A DNA stretch of 64,000 bases. It comes from Bradyrhizobium sp. CCBAU 53351. GTDB lineage: Bacteria > Pseudomonadota > Alphaproteobacteria > Rhizobiales > Xanthobacteraceae. Both the position numbers and the translations under genes were made by a program. The stretch spans positions 2,383,501-2,447,500 of the forward strand of contig NZ_CP030059.1 of NCBI RefSeq assembly GCF_015291745.1. The letters are read 5' to 3'. Of the stretch, positions 34,761 to 43,852 are shown piece after piece (the stretch's first letter is position 1; every line of letters begins with the position of its first letter). The notes beneath the pieces were generated by a model, which saw only the letters and a program-made list of their open reading frames with translations, had not been told where the DNA came from and did no database searches.

Positions 34761-35912
34761 ATGACCGACAGCCTGAATATCGCCATCGTCGGCGCGGGCA
34801 TCGGCGGATTGTCTGCGGCGCTCGCGCTGGGCGCGCGGGGCATGAATGTTACGGTTTTCGAAAGCGCAGAGACCCCGCGCGAGGCCGGGGCCGGACTGTC
34901 CATCCCTCCGAACGCACTGATCTTGCTCAAACGTACATCGCTCTGTGACAAAATCGAGAAGATCACCACCAGGAGCCAGGGTCTTACGCGACGGACGTCA
35001 CGGGGAGAGCTTGTCTTGCCCGGCTCGCCCACCGTGCTCAGCTATCAGATTCACCGCGTGGAGTTCCTCGAGATGCTCCTTGGTGAGGTGAAAGGGCCGG
35101 TCCGGTTCGGACATCGGTGTGCAGCCGTTGAAGACACGCCGACCGGAGTGCGCCTGATCTTTGCCAATGGCGCCGTCTGCGATGTGGATGTTGTCATCGG
35201 TGCGGACGGCATTCATTCAGTCGTCCAGCGCCAGATCGGCCTGGCAGCCCACCCGACCAGCGAAGGCATCGTGGCCTACCGCGGCCTGGTGCCGTCGCAA
35301 AAGCTGTCATGGGGCGCAGAACTGCGTGGCCTGAACATGTGGATGGGCGAGGGCCGCAGCTTCATCTGCTTTCCGGTATCGCAGGGGCGATTGATCAATA
35401 TCGTTGCATTTGTCCCGAGCATGCGTGACATGGAGGAAACCTGGTACGCACCCGGCGACGTCAGGGCTCTTGCAGCCGAGTACGAGGGCTGGGATTCGCC
35501 TGTCCAAGACTTGATTTCGGCGCTCGACCAGACGTTTCGCTGGGGCATCTACGATCGGCCGCCGTTGCCGTATTGGTCGCGCGGACATGTGACGCTTCTC
35601 GGCGACGCCGCGCATCCGATGGTGCCCCATTTCGGGCAAGGCGCGGGGCAAGCGATCGAGGATGGCTTCGCACTTGCCGTCCTGCTGGAGCGCGCGAGGC
35701 GTGACGAGATTCCGGCACGGCTGAACGCCTATCAGGAACTGAGATTGGGGCGGACCAGTCGTGTTCAGGCCGCTTCGCGCCTCGCCGGCCGGTTCTACCG
35801 GTCTGCCGGCAGCGATCGCGCTGAACAGGCGCAGCGATCGCAAGCCTGGATGTCGGCGGCGGAATGGATCTTCCCGCACGACGCCGAGAAGGCTGCTTTG
35901 GCCATTCTGTAG
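34761..35912 (+). CDS. FAD-dependent monooxygenase (salicylate hydroxylase type)
   Basis: A 383-residue class A flavoprotein monooxygenase. The FAD dinucleotide motif GAGIGGLSAAL lies near residue 10, the DG motif GADGIHSVV near residue 149 and the GD motif GDAAHPMVPHFGQGAGQ near residue 281. These enzymes hydroxylate aromatic acids using NAD(P)H and O2. ATG 34761 follows GAGGGGG; an earlier GTG at 34740 is possible. It is 45 nt downstream of the second binding-protein gene, so the imported solute may be its aromatic substrate, which is inference from position. Confidence 0.9.
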   Translation: MTDSLNIAIVGAGIGGLSAALALGARGMNVTVFESAETPREAGAGLSIPPNALILLKRTSLCDKIEKITTRSQGLTRRTSRGELVLPGSPTVLSYQIHRVEFLEMLLGEVKGPVRFGHRCAAVEDTPTGVRLIFANGAVCDVDVVIGADGIHSVVQRQIGLAAHPTSEGIVAYRGLVPSQKLSWGAELRGLNMWMGEGRSFICFPVSQGRLINIVAFVPSMRDMEETWYAPGDVRALAAEYEGWDSPVQDLISALDQTFRWGIYDRPPLPYWSRGHVTLLGDAAHPMVPHFGQGAGQAIEDGFALAVLLERARRDEIPARLNAYQELRLGRTSRVQAASRLAGRFYRSAGSDRAEQAQRSQAWMSAAEWIFPHDAEKAALAIL

Positions 35913-36008
35913 ATCGCCTAAAGTCTCTCTTCAGGACGTCGTGGACCTCCGCGCTGGCCGCCGTTGCCGCGGCAACCCGGAAGCCTGTGAAGCCCGGGTG
36001 GGCAAGCG

Positions 36009-37526
36009 TCAACCCGGAACGATCTCGTCGAGCGGCCAGATCGGACGGCGGACGTTTCGATACGTGAGCTTGCTGTGATCGAAGGTGGCAAGGCCGCCGC
36101 TGTCGGCCAGGATCACCTCCTTGGCCATGGGCGCGAAGGCCGCCCGGAAGTGGTGCGCCGACTTGACGGCGACGACCCGGAATTGAGCCGGCTCTGCTCC
36201 GAGAATCCGGAACATCTCCTGATCGTAGGTCTGCAGCGTGTTGGTCGAAATCGCGATGGAGATGCCGTCGACCTCGAGCAAGGCGCTGGGCCCGAGCGTC
36301 ATGGGTTGACCGGCATTCATCGGCCCCTCGCAGACGAATGCGCCGTCCGACAGGCCGGTCACCCGCCCGGTCAGCGTGAGCGGAGGTCCGTAGCTTTCGG
36401 GATGACGCTTGGCCCCGAGAACGACACCCACGCTGGCCCCGAGGCCCGCAGCGTGGCAGCGGGAAGCGGCTTCGGGATCGCCGAGGACGCCGAACAGCAC
36501 GCTGCGGATTTCGGCCTGCAGCAGCGCCTCCAGCAGGCGGATGCCATCGCCGTAGGCGCCCGAACCGGGATTGTCGCTGAAGTCGGCGATCACGAAGGGG
36601 CGGGTGTCAGCGACATCAGTCGCGGCTGCGGCGGCAAGCTTCATTGCATCAGGCAAGTCGAGCGCCGTGACGGTGACCTCGGCGCGCCGGCGGACCATCT
36701 CGTCCTCGAGCGCCGCCGCGGCCTGCCGCGCGGCCGCTTCGGCGGCGTTGTGGGAGGCATCGTAGGTGATCTGAATGCTGGGGCCGACCTCGGCAATGTC
36801 CGAGCGGCTGAAGCCCGCGCAGACATCGACGGACAACAGGCCCGGCGTTTGCGCCTCCATGTCCGCGGCGCGCGCCAAGAGGTCGCTCATCACGCCGCCC
36901 TGGGTCCGTCCGTGATTGCATCCGTCGAGCAGAGGTGCTTGCGAGCGGAAGACCTTCGGGCGGGTCGTGCCGTCCATCGCCGCCTGCAGCAGCTCGGCGG
37001 CCCGGAACGCCGTCTCGTATTGGTCGATGTGCGGATAGGTGCGGTAGGGCAGCATGATGCTGGCCAGCCGGCCCATGCGTTCGGTGACGTTGGCATGCAG
37101 ATCGAGCGTCACCGCAATCGGAATCGTCTCACCGAGACGCTGGCGCAGTCCTTCGAGCAGCGCACCTTCGGCGTCGTCGTCGGTCTCGGTCACCATCGCG
37201 CCGTGCAGTGCCAGGATAACGCCGTCGAGCGGCCCGCTCTCGCAGGCCGCGTAGACCAGGCGCTGCAGTTCGGCCCAGCACGCCGCCGTCACCTTGCCGG
37301 ACGGGGTGGCCGCGGCGGCGAGCGGCTGCACCAGGGTCCAGCCGTAACGTTTGGCTGCGGCCAGGTGCGCGGCGATCTCCATTCTTGTGTCGGCCAGCGC
37401 CGCGGCGATCTCGCCGTCACGCAGAAACAGCCGCTTGCGGTAGTCCTCGAGCGTGGTCGGGATGACTGAGAAAGTGTTGGTCTCGTGGGCGATCTGCGCC
37501 GAGAGAACGCGCCGCGTCTGGCTCAT
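36009..37526 (-). CDS. M81 family metallopeptidase (MlrC-like)
   Basis: A 505-residue protein of the MlrC/DUF1485 family (peptidase family M81), named for the third enzyme of microcystin breakdown. Typical segments are QIAHETNTFS near residue 11, LALHGAMVTETDDD near residue 104, TLDLHANVTE near residue 138, LLDGCNHGRTQGG near residue 200 and DNPGSGAYGDG near residue 321. The histidines and aspartates in these segments are the expected zinc ligands. In bacteria that never meet microcystin, these proteins probably cleave small linear peptides or amide metabolites. The gene stands alone, convergent with the monooxygenase gene across a 96 bp gap without a clear terminator. Confidence 0.9.
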   Translation of the reverse strand: MSQTRRVLSAQIAHETNTFSVIPTTLEDYRKRLFLRDGEIAAALADTRMEIAAHLAAAKRYGWTLVQPLAAAATPSGKVTAACWAELQRLVYAACESGPLDGVILALHGAMVTETDDDAEGALLEGLRQRLGETIPIAVTLDLHANVTERMGRLASIMLPYRTYPHIDQYETAFRAAELLQAAMDGTTRPKVFRSQAPLLDGCNHGRTQGGVMSDLLARAADMEAQTPGLLSVDVCAGFSRSDIAEVGPSIQITYDASHNAAEAAARQAAAALEDEMVRRRAEVTVTALDLPDAMKLAAAAATDVADTRPFVIADFSDNPGSGAYGDGIRLLEALLQAEIRSVLFGVLGDPEAASRCHAAGLGASVGVVLGAKRHPESYGPPLTLTGRVTGLSDGAFVCEGPMNAGQPMTLGPSALLEVDGISIAISTNTLQTYDQEMFRILGAEPAQFRVVAVKSAHHFRAAFAPMAKEVILADSGGLATFDHSKLTYRNVRRPIWPLDEIVPG

Positions 37527-37781
37527 GGGATTCCTTTGTTTTTTTCTTATGCAATCTCACAAGTCAGCCGCGCCGACACGCGCCGTCTCCTGCTCGGCAC
37601 TGCATGACCGCATCGTGCCCCTGTTTTGCCCGACGAGTCAAAATCAATTGCGCAAGAGCTGCAGGTTTCGCGCGGGCCGCCAAGCCATTGAAAAACCTGA
37701 CCCCGGCTACTGTGCATGGGGTTGTTTTCCAGATTTTTGTTTGGAGGCCCCCACCGCCGCCCGGCGGTGGCGTTGGCGCGT

Positions 37782-39518
37782 TCACCCCGCCTTGGCGATG
37801 CGGCTGTCCGCGCGCAGGTTCTGGAAGAACGTCTCGACCTCGCGGGACAGCGTGTCCGCGGTCTCGGCCACGCTGCCCGCCGCCGTCAACACCGAGGCTG
37901 CTGCCGCATCGGTCTTGCCGATGGCGTCGCGCAGCGAGGTGATGTTGGCGACCAGCGTCTCGTTGCCTTGCGCGGCGCTTTGCGCGTTGGACGAGATCTC
38001 GCGCGTGGCGGCGTCCTGCTGGCCGATGGCGCCGGCGATCGCCGAGGTGACTTCGTTGATCTCGCGCACCGCGCCGCCGATCTCGCGCACGGCATCGACC
38101 GCGTTGCGGGTCGAGGCCTGGATCATCGCGACGTTCTCTGAGATCTCGGCGGTGGCCTTGGCGGTCTGGCCAGCCAGCGCCTTCACCTCATGAGCGACCA
38201 CGGCAAAGCCCCGGCCGGCATCGCCGGCGCGGGCGGCCTCGATGGTGGCGTTGAGCGCGAGCAGGTTGGTCTGCTCGGCGATCGCCTGGATCAGGTTGAG
38301 CACGCCGTCGATGCGCTGCGTGGCCGCGGCAAGGCTCTCGATCTCGGAGATCGACTTCTCGGTGCGCTGGCCGGTCTGCTCGACCGCGCCGGCGCTCTGC
38401 CGCACCTGGCGCCCGATCTCCACCACCGACGCCGACAGCTCCTCGGCCGCGCCCGCCACCGCCGTGACGTTGTGCGAGGCCTGCTCGGTGGCGTTGGCCG
38501 CCGTGCCGGCGCGGCTGTTCGCATCCGCGGTGACGCGGGTGATGGTCTGCGCGGTCTCGCGCATGGTGGAGGCGTTGTCGCTGAGGCCACGCATGATCGC
38601 GCCGATCGCCTCGCGGAATTGCTCGACGGACTGCTCGATATGGCGGGCGCGCTCCTCGCGCGCGGCGGAGTCCTGCGAGACCTGCGAGGCGAGGTTGCGG
38701 TTGCGGCCCATGGCCTCCTGGAAAACCTGGATCGCGCGGGCGAGCGCGCCGATCTCGTCGGCGCGGCCGGAGTGCGGCACCACGACGTCCTCGGCGCCGT
38801 CGGCGACCTGCTTGATGGTGTCGGTGATGGCGGCCAGCGGCCTTGCGATCGAGCGGGCGATGATGACGATGCCGATCACGACCAGGGCCAGCGCCACGCC
38901 GCCGAGGCAGGTCAGGACGAAGGACAGGGTGCGGTTGGTCTCCGTCTCGTGCGCGATCTGCTTGGCGCGCTCGGCATAGACCTTGGACAGTGCCTCGAGA
39001 TCCTTGTTGAGCGCCGAGCGCACGGCGCGGTTGGCGTCGTTGTCGCCCCATTCGCGGCCCGCGGCCGCATTGATCTCGACGCCGCGGCGCACCAGCTCCT
39101 TGCGGAACTCGACGAATTGCTCGATGCGCTTCTTGAACGTGGCGAATTGCTCGGCATCGTCGGCTTTGACGATGGTCTGCCAGCGCTTCACGACATCGAG
39201 GATCTGCTCGTTGAACTTGAGCAGGCCGTCGCCGTATTTCTTCACGACCTTCGGCTCGGTCGACATGTAGACGCCGCGGGATTCCATCACGACCGCATAG
39301 ACCAGCGAGTTGACGCGCTCGACGTTCAGCGCGGCGGCGTTCGCCGTCTCGATCGCGCTCGTCAACTCGGCGCCGCGGCGGCTGTTGTAGTCGGACAGCC
39401 CGGCGATCGCCGCCGTGAGCAGCGCAAACAGCGCGAAGATCGCATAGAGCTTGGTGGCGAGCGTGAAGCGGCCGGCGGGACCGGCGGCATTCCCAGATCG
39501 GTCTGATGTCATGGTCAT
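37782..39518 (-). CDS. Methyl-accepting chemotaxis protein, two-helix membrane receptor
   Basis: A 578-residue chemoreceptor with a first transmembrane helix near residues 22-45 and a periplasmic four-helix-type sensor of about 155 residues (46-200). The second helix is near 200-222, a HAMP domain near 222-275, and the cytoplasmic signalling coiled coil follows. The hairpin tip [34 protein letters not shown] lies near residues 418-451. The C-terminus ([10 protein letters not shown]) lacks the CheR-binding pentapeptide. ATG 39518 is used; another in-frame ATG lies two codons later. It is divergent from eutB, with an inverted repeat between them. The attractant is unknown. Confidence 0.93.
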   Translation of the reverse strand: MTMTSDRSGNAAGPAGRFTLATKLYAIFALFALLTAAIAGLSDYNSRRGAELTSAIETANAAALNVERVNSLVYAVVMESRGVYMSTEPKVVKKYGDGLLKFNEQILDVVKRWQTIVKADDAEQFATFKKRIEQFVEFRKELVRRGVEINAAAGREWGDNDANRAVRSALNKDLEALSKVYAERAKQIAHETETNRTLSFVLTCLGGVALALVVIGIVIIARSIARPLAAITDTIKQVADGAEDVVVPHSGRADEIGALARAIQVFQEAMGRNRNLASQVSQDSAAREERARHIEQSVEQFREAIGAIMRGLSDNASTMRETAQTITRVTADANSRAGTAANATEQASHNVTAVAGAAEELSASVVEIGRQVRQSAGAVEQTGQRTEKSISEIESLAAATQRIDGVLNLIQAIAEQTNLLALNATIEAARAGDAGRGFAVVAHEVKALAGQTAKATAEISENVAMIQASTRNAVDAVREIGGAVREINEVTSAIAGAIGQQDAATREISSNAQSAAQGNETLVANITSLRDAIGKTDAAAASVLTAAGSVAETADTLSREVETFFQNLRADSRIAKAG

Positions 39519-39558
39519 TCAGGTGCCCGGATTGGCCTGAAGTGGCCGGTGAGGGGGA

Positions 39559-39589
39559 TTCTGCAAAATTGATGCAAAACTATGCAGAA
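39559..39589. promoter_or_regulatory. Inverted repeat between chemoreceptor and eutB
   Basis: TTCTGCA (39559-39565) and TGCAGAA (39583-39589) are perfect inverted copies separated by 17 bp. The spacer itself contains another ATGCAAAAC, close to the left-arm word TGCAAAAT. It lies 41 bp upstream of the chemoreceptor start and 148 bp upstream of eutB. It could be an operator for either gene. No binding protein can be named. Confidence 0.35.
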
Positions 39590-39737
39590 CGAAGATGGAT
39601 GCGGCGTTAACGCGCCGCTCCGCGGCCTCCGTCCTTGGTCGAAGGAAAGGCAAGTTATTTCAGCGTCTTGATCAAAAGGTAGAGTTTCAGGATAGTCCTT
39701 GCGTCGGCCGTTGGCCGACCACCTCTCGGAGAGGCCC

Positions 39738-41120
39738 TTGGTCTACCGCCACACCATCGACGCCACGACCCACATTTTCCCGGACCTGCGCGATCTCCTG
39801 GCCAAGGCGACGCCGCCGCGCTCCGGCGACCGGCTGGCCGGGATCGCCGCCGACACGGCCGAGCAGATGATCGCGGCGCGGATGGCGCTCGCCGACGTCC
39901 CGCTCGCAAGATTCCTGCAGGAAGCCGTCATCCCCTATGAGGCCGACGAGGTTACCCGCCTCGTCATCGACAGCCACGACGCCAAGGCGTTTGCCCCGGT
40001 GGCCTCCCTGACGGTTGGGGCCTTCCGCGACTGGCTGCTGTCGGACGCCGCGACGCCGGAGGTCCTGAAGACGCTGGCCCCCGGCATCACCCCGGAGATG
40101 GCGGCAGCGGTCTCAAAACTGATGCGCAACCAGGATCTGATCCTGGCGGCACGGAAACGCGAGGTCACCACCGCCTTCCGCAACACCATCGGCCTCAAGG
40201 GCCGGATGAGCACGCGGCTGCAGCCCAACCATCCGTTCGACGACGCCAGGGGCATCACCGCCTCGATCCTCGACGGCATCCTGCTCGGGGCCGGCGATGC
40301 CTGCATCGGCATCAATCCGGCGAGCGACGATCCGGCCGTCATCGCGCGATTGCTGCGGCTGCTCGACGAGATCATCTCGCGGCTGCAGATCCCGACGCAA
40401 GGCTGCGTGCTCACCCATGTCACGACGACGCTGTCGCTGATCGGGCAGGGCGTGCCGGTCGATCTCGTCTTCCAGTCCGTTGCCGGCACCGAGGCCGCCA
40501 ACCGCAGTTTCGGCATCGACCTTGCGCTTCTCAAGGAGGCGCAGGAGGCCGGGCTGTCGCTGCGGCGCGGCACCATCGGGCAGAACGTGATGTATTTCGA
40601 GACCGGCCAGGGCTCGGCGCTGTCGGCCGGCGCCCATCACGGCGTCGACCAGCAGACCTGCGAGGCGCGCGCCTATGCGGTGGCCCGCGCCTTTGCGCCT
40701 CTCTTGGTCAACAGCGTGGTCGGCTTCATCGGCCCGGAATATCTCTATGACGGCAAGGAAATCATCCGGGCGGGACTGGAGGATCATTTCTGCGGCAAGC
40801 TGCTCGGCCTGCCGCTTGGGATCGACATCTGCTACACCAACCATGCGGAAGCGGACCAGGACGACATGGACAATCTGCTGACGCTGCTCGCCGCCGCCGG
40901 CGTTACCTTCATCATGGGCGTCCCCGGCGCCGACGACGTCATGCTGAACTACCAATCGACGTCTTTTCACGACGCGCTCTATGTCCGTGACGTCTTCGGC
41001 TTGCGCCGCGCGCCGGAATTCGACGATTGGCTGGCTCGGTCGGGCATTACAGGCTCAGATTTCCGGCTTGCCGGCGATGCAGGCCTGCTGCCCGATTTTG
41101 CCTCGCGGCTGATTGCGTGA
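39738..41120 (+). CDS. eutB: Ethanolamine ammonia-lyase large subunit
   Basis: A 460-residue EutB, the catalytic subunit of adenosylcobalamin-dependent ethanolamine ammonia-lyase, which converts ethanolamine to acetaldehyde and ammonia. Characteristic segments are SHDAKAFAPVASLTVGAFRDWLLSD, MRNQDLILAARKR, GLKGRMSTRLQPNHPFDD, GVDQQTCEARAYAVARAF and CYTNHAEADQDDMDNL. TTG 39738 is taken as start because GGAGAGG lies just before it; an earlier frame extension adds only 13 residues. No eut microcompartment, reactivase (eutA) or aldehyde dehydrogenase gene is visible. Its partner eutC is not adjacent: hpnP lies between them. Confidence 0.93.
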   Translation: MVYRHTIDATTHIFPDLRDLLAKATPPRSGDRLAGIAADTAEQMIAARMALADVPLARFLQEAVIPYEADEVTRLVIDSHDAKAFAPVASLTVGAFRDWLLSDAATPEVLKTLAPGITPEMAAAVSKLMRNQDLILAARKREVTTAFRNTIGLKGRMSTRLQPNHPFDDARGITASILDGILLGAGDACIGINPASDDPAVIARLLRLLDEIISRLQIPTQGCVLTHVTTTLSLIGQGVPVDLVFQSVAGTEAANRSFGIDLALLKEAQEAGLSLRRGTIGQNVMYFETGQGSALSAGAHHGVDQQTCEARAYAVARAFAPLLVNSVVGFIGPEYLYDGKEIIRAGLEDHFCGKLLGLPLGIDICYTNHAEADQDDMDNLLTLLAAAGVTFIMGVPGADDVMLNYQSTSFHDALYVRDVFGLRRAPEFDDWLARSGITGSDFRLAGDAGLLPDFASRLIA

Positions 41121-41276
41121 GGCGGTGCGCAGCGCCAAACTCCCTTCGAGGAAACTATCTGCGCCTCCCGGAATTATGCTTGTGCCACAATATTGAGAAA
41201 TTCCGGCGGCAGCATTACGCTATGTGTCTGGCTGGCAATTTCCGCAACATCAGTCGAGCGTGGCGGGGGAGCTTAG

Positions 41277-42863
41277 ATGCGAGCTGAAAGTAACGGAACA
41301 TCCCGGCGGATTCTCTGTGTGTTTCCGCGCTACACCTCCTCGTTCGGCACGTTCGAGCATTCCTATCCGCTGACCGACGGTGTCCGTGCCTTCATGCCGC
41401 CGCAGGGGCTGTTGCTGATCTCGGCCTATCTGCCTGAGGATTGGCAGGTCAAATTCGTCGACGAGAACCTGCGTCGTACCACCAGGGAAGAGTTCGAATG
41501 GGCCGAGGCGGTCTTCGTCAGCGGCATGCACATCCAGCGCCAGCAGATGAACGACATCTGCCGCCGCGCCCATGAGTTCGATCTGCCGGTCGCGCTCGGC
41601 GGCCCCTCCGTCAGTGCCTGTCCCGACTATTACCCGTCGTTCGACTATCTCCATGTCGGCGAGCTCGGCGATGCCACCAACCAGCTGATTGAGATCCTGT
41701 CGCGCGACACGGCGCGTCCAGACGAACAGGTGGTCCTCACCACCAAGGACCGCGTGCCGATGACGGAGTTTCCGATCCCGGCCTACGAGCTTGCCGACGT
41801 GAAGAAGTACTTCCTCGGCAGCATCCAGTATTCCAGCGGCTGTCCCTATCAGTGCGAGTTCTGCGACATCCCCGGTCTCTACGGCCGCAACCCGCGCATC
41901 AAGTCGCCGCAGCAGATCATCGCCGAGCTGGATCGTCTACGTGAATGCGGCATGACCGACACGGTCTATTTCGTCGACGACAATTTCATCGGCAACCGCA
42001 AGGCGGCGATGGATTTGTTGCCGCACCTGATCGAATGGCAGAAGCGGACCGGCTACGTGGTCCGGCTCGCCTGCGAGGCGACGCTCAACATCGCCAAGCG
42101 GCCCGAGATCCTCGAGAAGATGCGCGAGGCCTACTTCATCACCATCTTCTGTGGGATCGAGACGCCCGATCCCGACGCGCTGAAGGCGATGCAGAAGGAC
42201 CACAACATGATGGTCCCGATCCTGGAGGGCGTGCGCACCATCAACTCCTACGGCATGGAGGTGGTTTCGGGCATCATCATGGGGCTCGACACCGACAAGC
42301 CGAATACGTCGGAGGCGCTGCTCGGCTTCGTCGAGGAATCGCGCATCCCGCTGCTCACGATCAACCTGCTCCAGGCGCTGCCGAAGACGCCGCTGTGGGA
42401 CCGGCTGGAGCGCGAGGGTCGTCTTGTCCACGACGATGGCCGCGATTCCAACGTCGACTTCCTGTTGCCCTATGACGAGGTCGTCGCGTCCTGGAAGCAC
42501 GCCATGGGCGTCGCCTATGAGCCCGAGAGGGTCTACGCGCGCTTCCAGTACCAATGCGACCACGTCTATGTGCATCGCCTGAAGATGCCGACGCCGGACG
42601 AGATGAAGACCTGGCCCAACATCCGGCGCGGTCTCGTCATGCTGCGCAACATCTTCTGGAAGGTCGGCGTGCTCGGCGACTACAAGCGCGTGTTCTGGAA
42701 GTTCGCGCTGGGGCGCATCAAGCGCGGCGATCTCGAAGGTCTGATCGGCTGCACCCTCATCGCGCATCATCTCATCACCTTCGCGCGCGCGGCCTCCAGC
42801 GGCAGGCAGAACGCCTCGAACTACTCGATCCGGCTGCGCGAGGCCGCCGTTCCCGCCGAATGA
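41277..42863 (+). CDS. hpnP: Hopanoid C-2 methylase (cobalamin-binding radical SAM)
   Basis: A 528-residue B12-binding-domain radical SAM enzyme that methylates hopanoids at C-2 of ring A. The N-terminal ~150 residues form the cobalamin-binding domain ([14 protein letters not shown] near residue 40, [25 protein letters not shown]). The radical SAM core carries Cys189, Cys193 and Cys196 ([15 protein letters not shown]). I recognise HpnP from the [11 protein letters not shown] start and the GLYGRNPR segment. ATG 41277 follows GGCGGGGGA. The last codons overlap eutC in an ATGA junction, so hpnP and eutC are translationally coupled. The main hopanoid cluster lies 5.7 kb downstream. Confidence 0.93.
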   Translation: MRAESNGTSRRILCVFPRYTSSFGTFEHSYPLTDGVRAFMPPQGLLLISAYLPEDWQVKFVDENLRRTTREEFEWAEAVFVSGMHIQRQQMNDICRRAHEFDLPVALGGPSVSACPDYYPSFDYLHVGELGDATNQLIEILSRDTARPDEQVVLTTKDRVPMTEFPIPAYELADVKKYFLGSIQYSSGCPYQCEFCDIPGLYGRNPRIKSPQQIIAELDRLRECGMTDTVYFVDDNFIGNRKAAMDLLPHLIEWQKRTGYVVRLACEATLNIAKRPEILEKMREAYFITIFCGIETPDPDALKAMQKDHNMMVPILEGVRTINSYGMEVVSGIIMGLDTDKPNTSEALLGFVEESRIPLLTINLLQALPKTPLWDRLEREGRLVHDDGRDSNVDFLLPYDEVVASWKHAMGVAYEPERVYARFQYQCDHVYVHRLKMPTPDEMKTWPNIRRGLVMLRNIFWKVGVLGDYKRVFWKFALGRIKRGDLEGLIGCTLIAHHLITFARAASSGRQNASNYSIRLREAAVPAE

Positions 42864-43645
42864 GTGATCCGTCCGTTCCGGCTCGCCCGATCATCGACCT
42901 CAGGTCGTTCACGCCCGCGCGCGTTGCGCTCGGGCGCAGCGGGGCAAGCGTGCCGACCAGGGCGCTGCTCGATTTCACGCTCGATCATGCCCGTGCCCGC
43001 GATGCCGTGCATGCCGCCTTCGATGCGCCGCGTCTGGTCGCCGATCTCGCAGGCCTCGGCCTCGACGTCACCGAGGCGAGGAGCCAGGCGGTCGACCGCG
43101 GGGATTATCTGCGGCGGCCGGATCTGGGGCGACGGCTCGAGCCCGGCTCGGCCGATGTTCTGGCGCGAGCGGCTTCCGCGCCATGCCAGCTCGCGCTGGT
43201 GATCGGCGACGGCCTGTCCGCGGCGGCGGTCCATGCCCATGCGGTGGCCCTGGTGAGGCGGCTGCTGCCGTTGCTCGCCGAAGGCGATGCTGTCGCGCTC
43301 GGCCCTGTCGTCGTCGCCTCAGGCGCGCGCGTTGCGCTCGGCGACGAGATCGGCGCCCTTCTCGGCGCGCGCATGGTCGTGACGCTGATCGGCGAGCGGC
43401 CCGGCCTGTCGGCACCCGACAGTCTCGGCGCCTATCTGACCTTCGCGCCCAAGCCCGGCCGCACCGATGCTGAACGCAATTGCGTGTCCAACATCCACCA
43501 CGCCGGACTGAGCTATGACGAGGCTGCCTGCAAGATCGCCTGGCTGGTCCGCGAGGGGCTGGCGCGTCAGGTCAGCGGCGTGGCGCTGAAGGACGAGAGC
43601 GCGGACCGCGCGCCGCGTCGAATTGGCACATTCTCGGCCGGATGA
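42860..43645 (+). CDS. eutC: Ethanolamine ammonia-lyase small subunit
   Basis: A 261-residue EutC, the small subunit that with EutB binds adenosylcobalamin. Diagnostic segments are [16 protein letters not shown] near residue 34, [14 protein letters not shown] near residue 78 (sequence [13 protein letters not shown]), [15 protein letters not shown] near residue 112, [18 protein letters not shown] near residue 176 and [17 protein letters not shown] near residue 204. E. coli EutC is about 295 residues; this one has a shorter N-terminus. Its ATG overlaps the hpnP stop by 4 nt, so it is translated from the hpnP transcript rather than directly after eutB. Confidence 0.93.
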   Translation: MSDPSVPARPIIDLRSFTPARVALGRSGASVPTRALLDFTLDHARARDAVHAAFDAPRLVADLAGLGLDVTEARSQAVDRGDYLRRPDLGRRLEPGSADVLARAASAPCQLALVIGDGLSAAAVHAHAVALVRRLLPLLAEGDAVALGPVVVASGARVALGDEIGALLGARMVVTLIGERPGLSAPDSLGAYLTFAPKPGRTDAERNCVSNIHHAGLSYDEAACKIAWLVREGLARQVSGVALKDESADRAPRRIGTFSAG

Positions 43646-43852
43646 CCCGCGCAGGACCCAAAATCGCCGCATCTTGATCGATTCGCCCACACTTCGCCTG
43701 CTTGCGAAAAGACCAGTTGACCTGCTAAACCCCTCGCGGCGATTTTCCGCGCATTTTCAAAGGGCAAGCCTCCCATTGGTATGGCATTTTCAAGCCGTTC
43801 GCGGGGCGCAACAAGCTCTCAAGACCGAGCCGATTTAGGAACTGGATAAGGC

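Noticed and set aside
39590..41276. Cobalamin riboswitch ahead of eutB or hpnP, expected because both products use B12
   Set aside because: I could not find the conserved B12-box-like segment in the 219 bp or 156 bp upstream regions.
41121..41276. EcfG promoter directly ahead of hpnP
   Set aside because: No GGAAC followed at 16-17 bp by CGTT is present; the closest word GGAAAC has no -10 partner.
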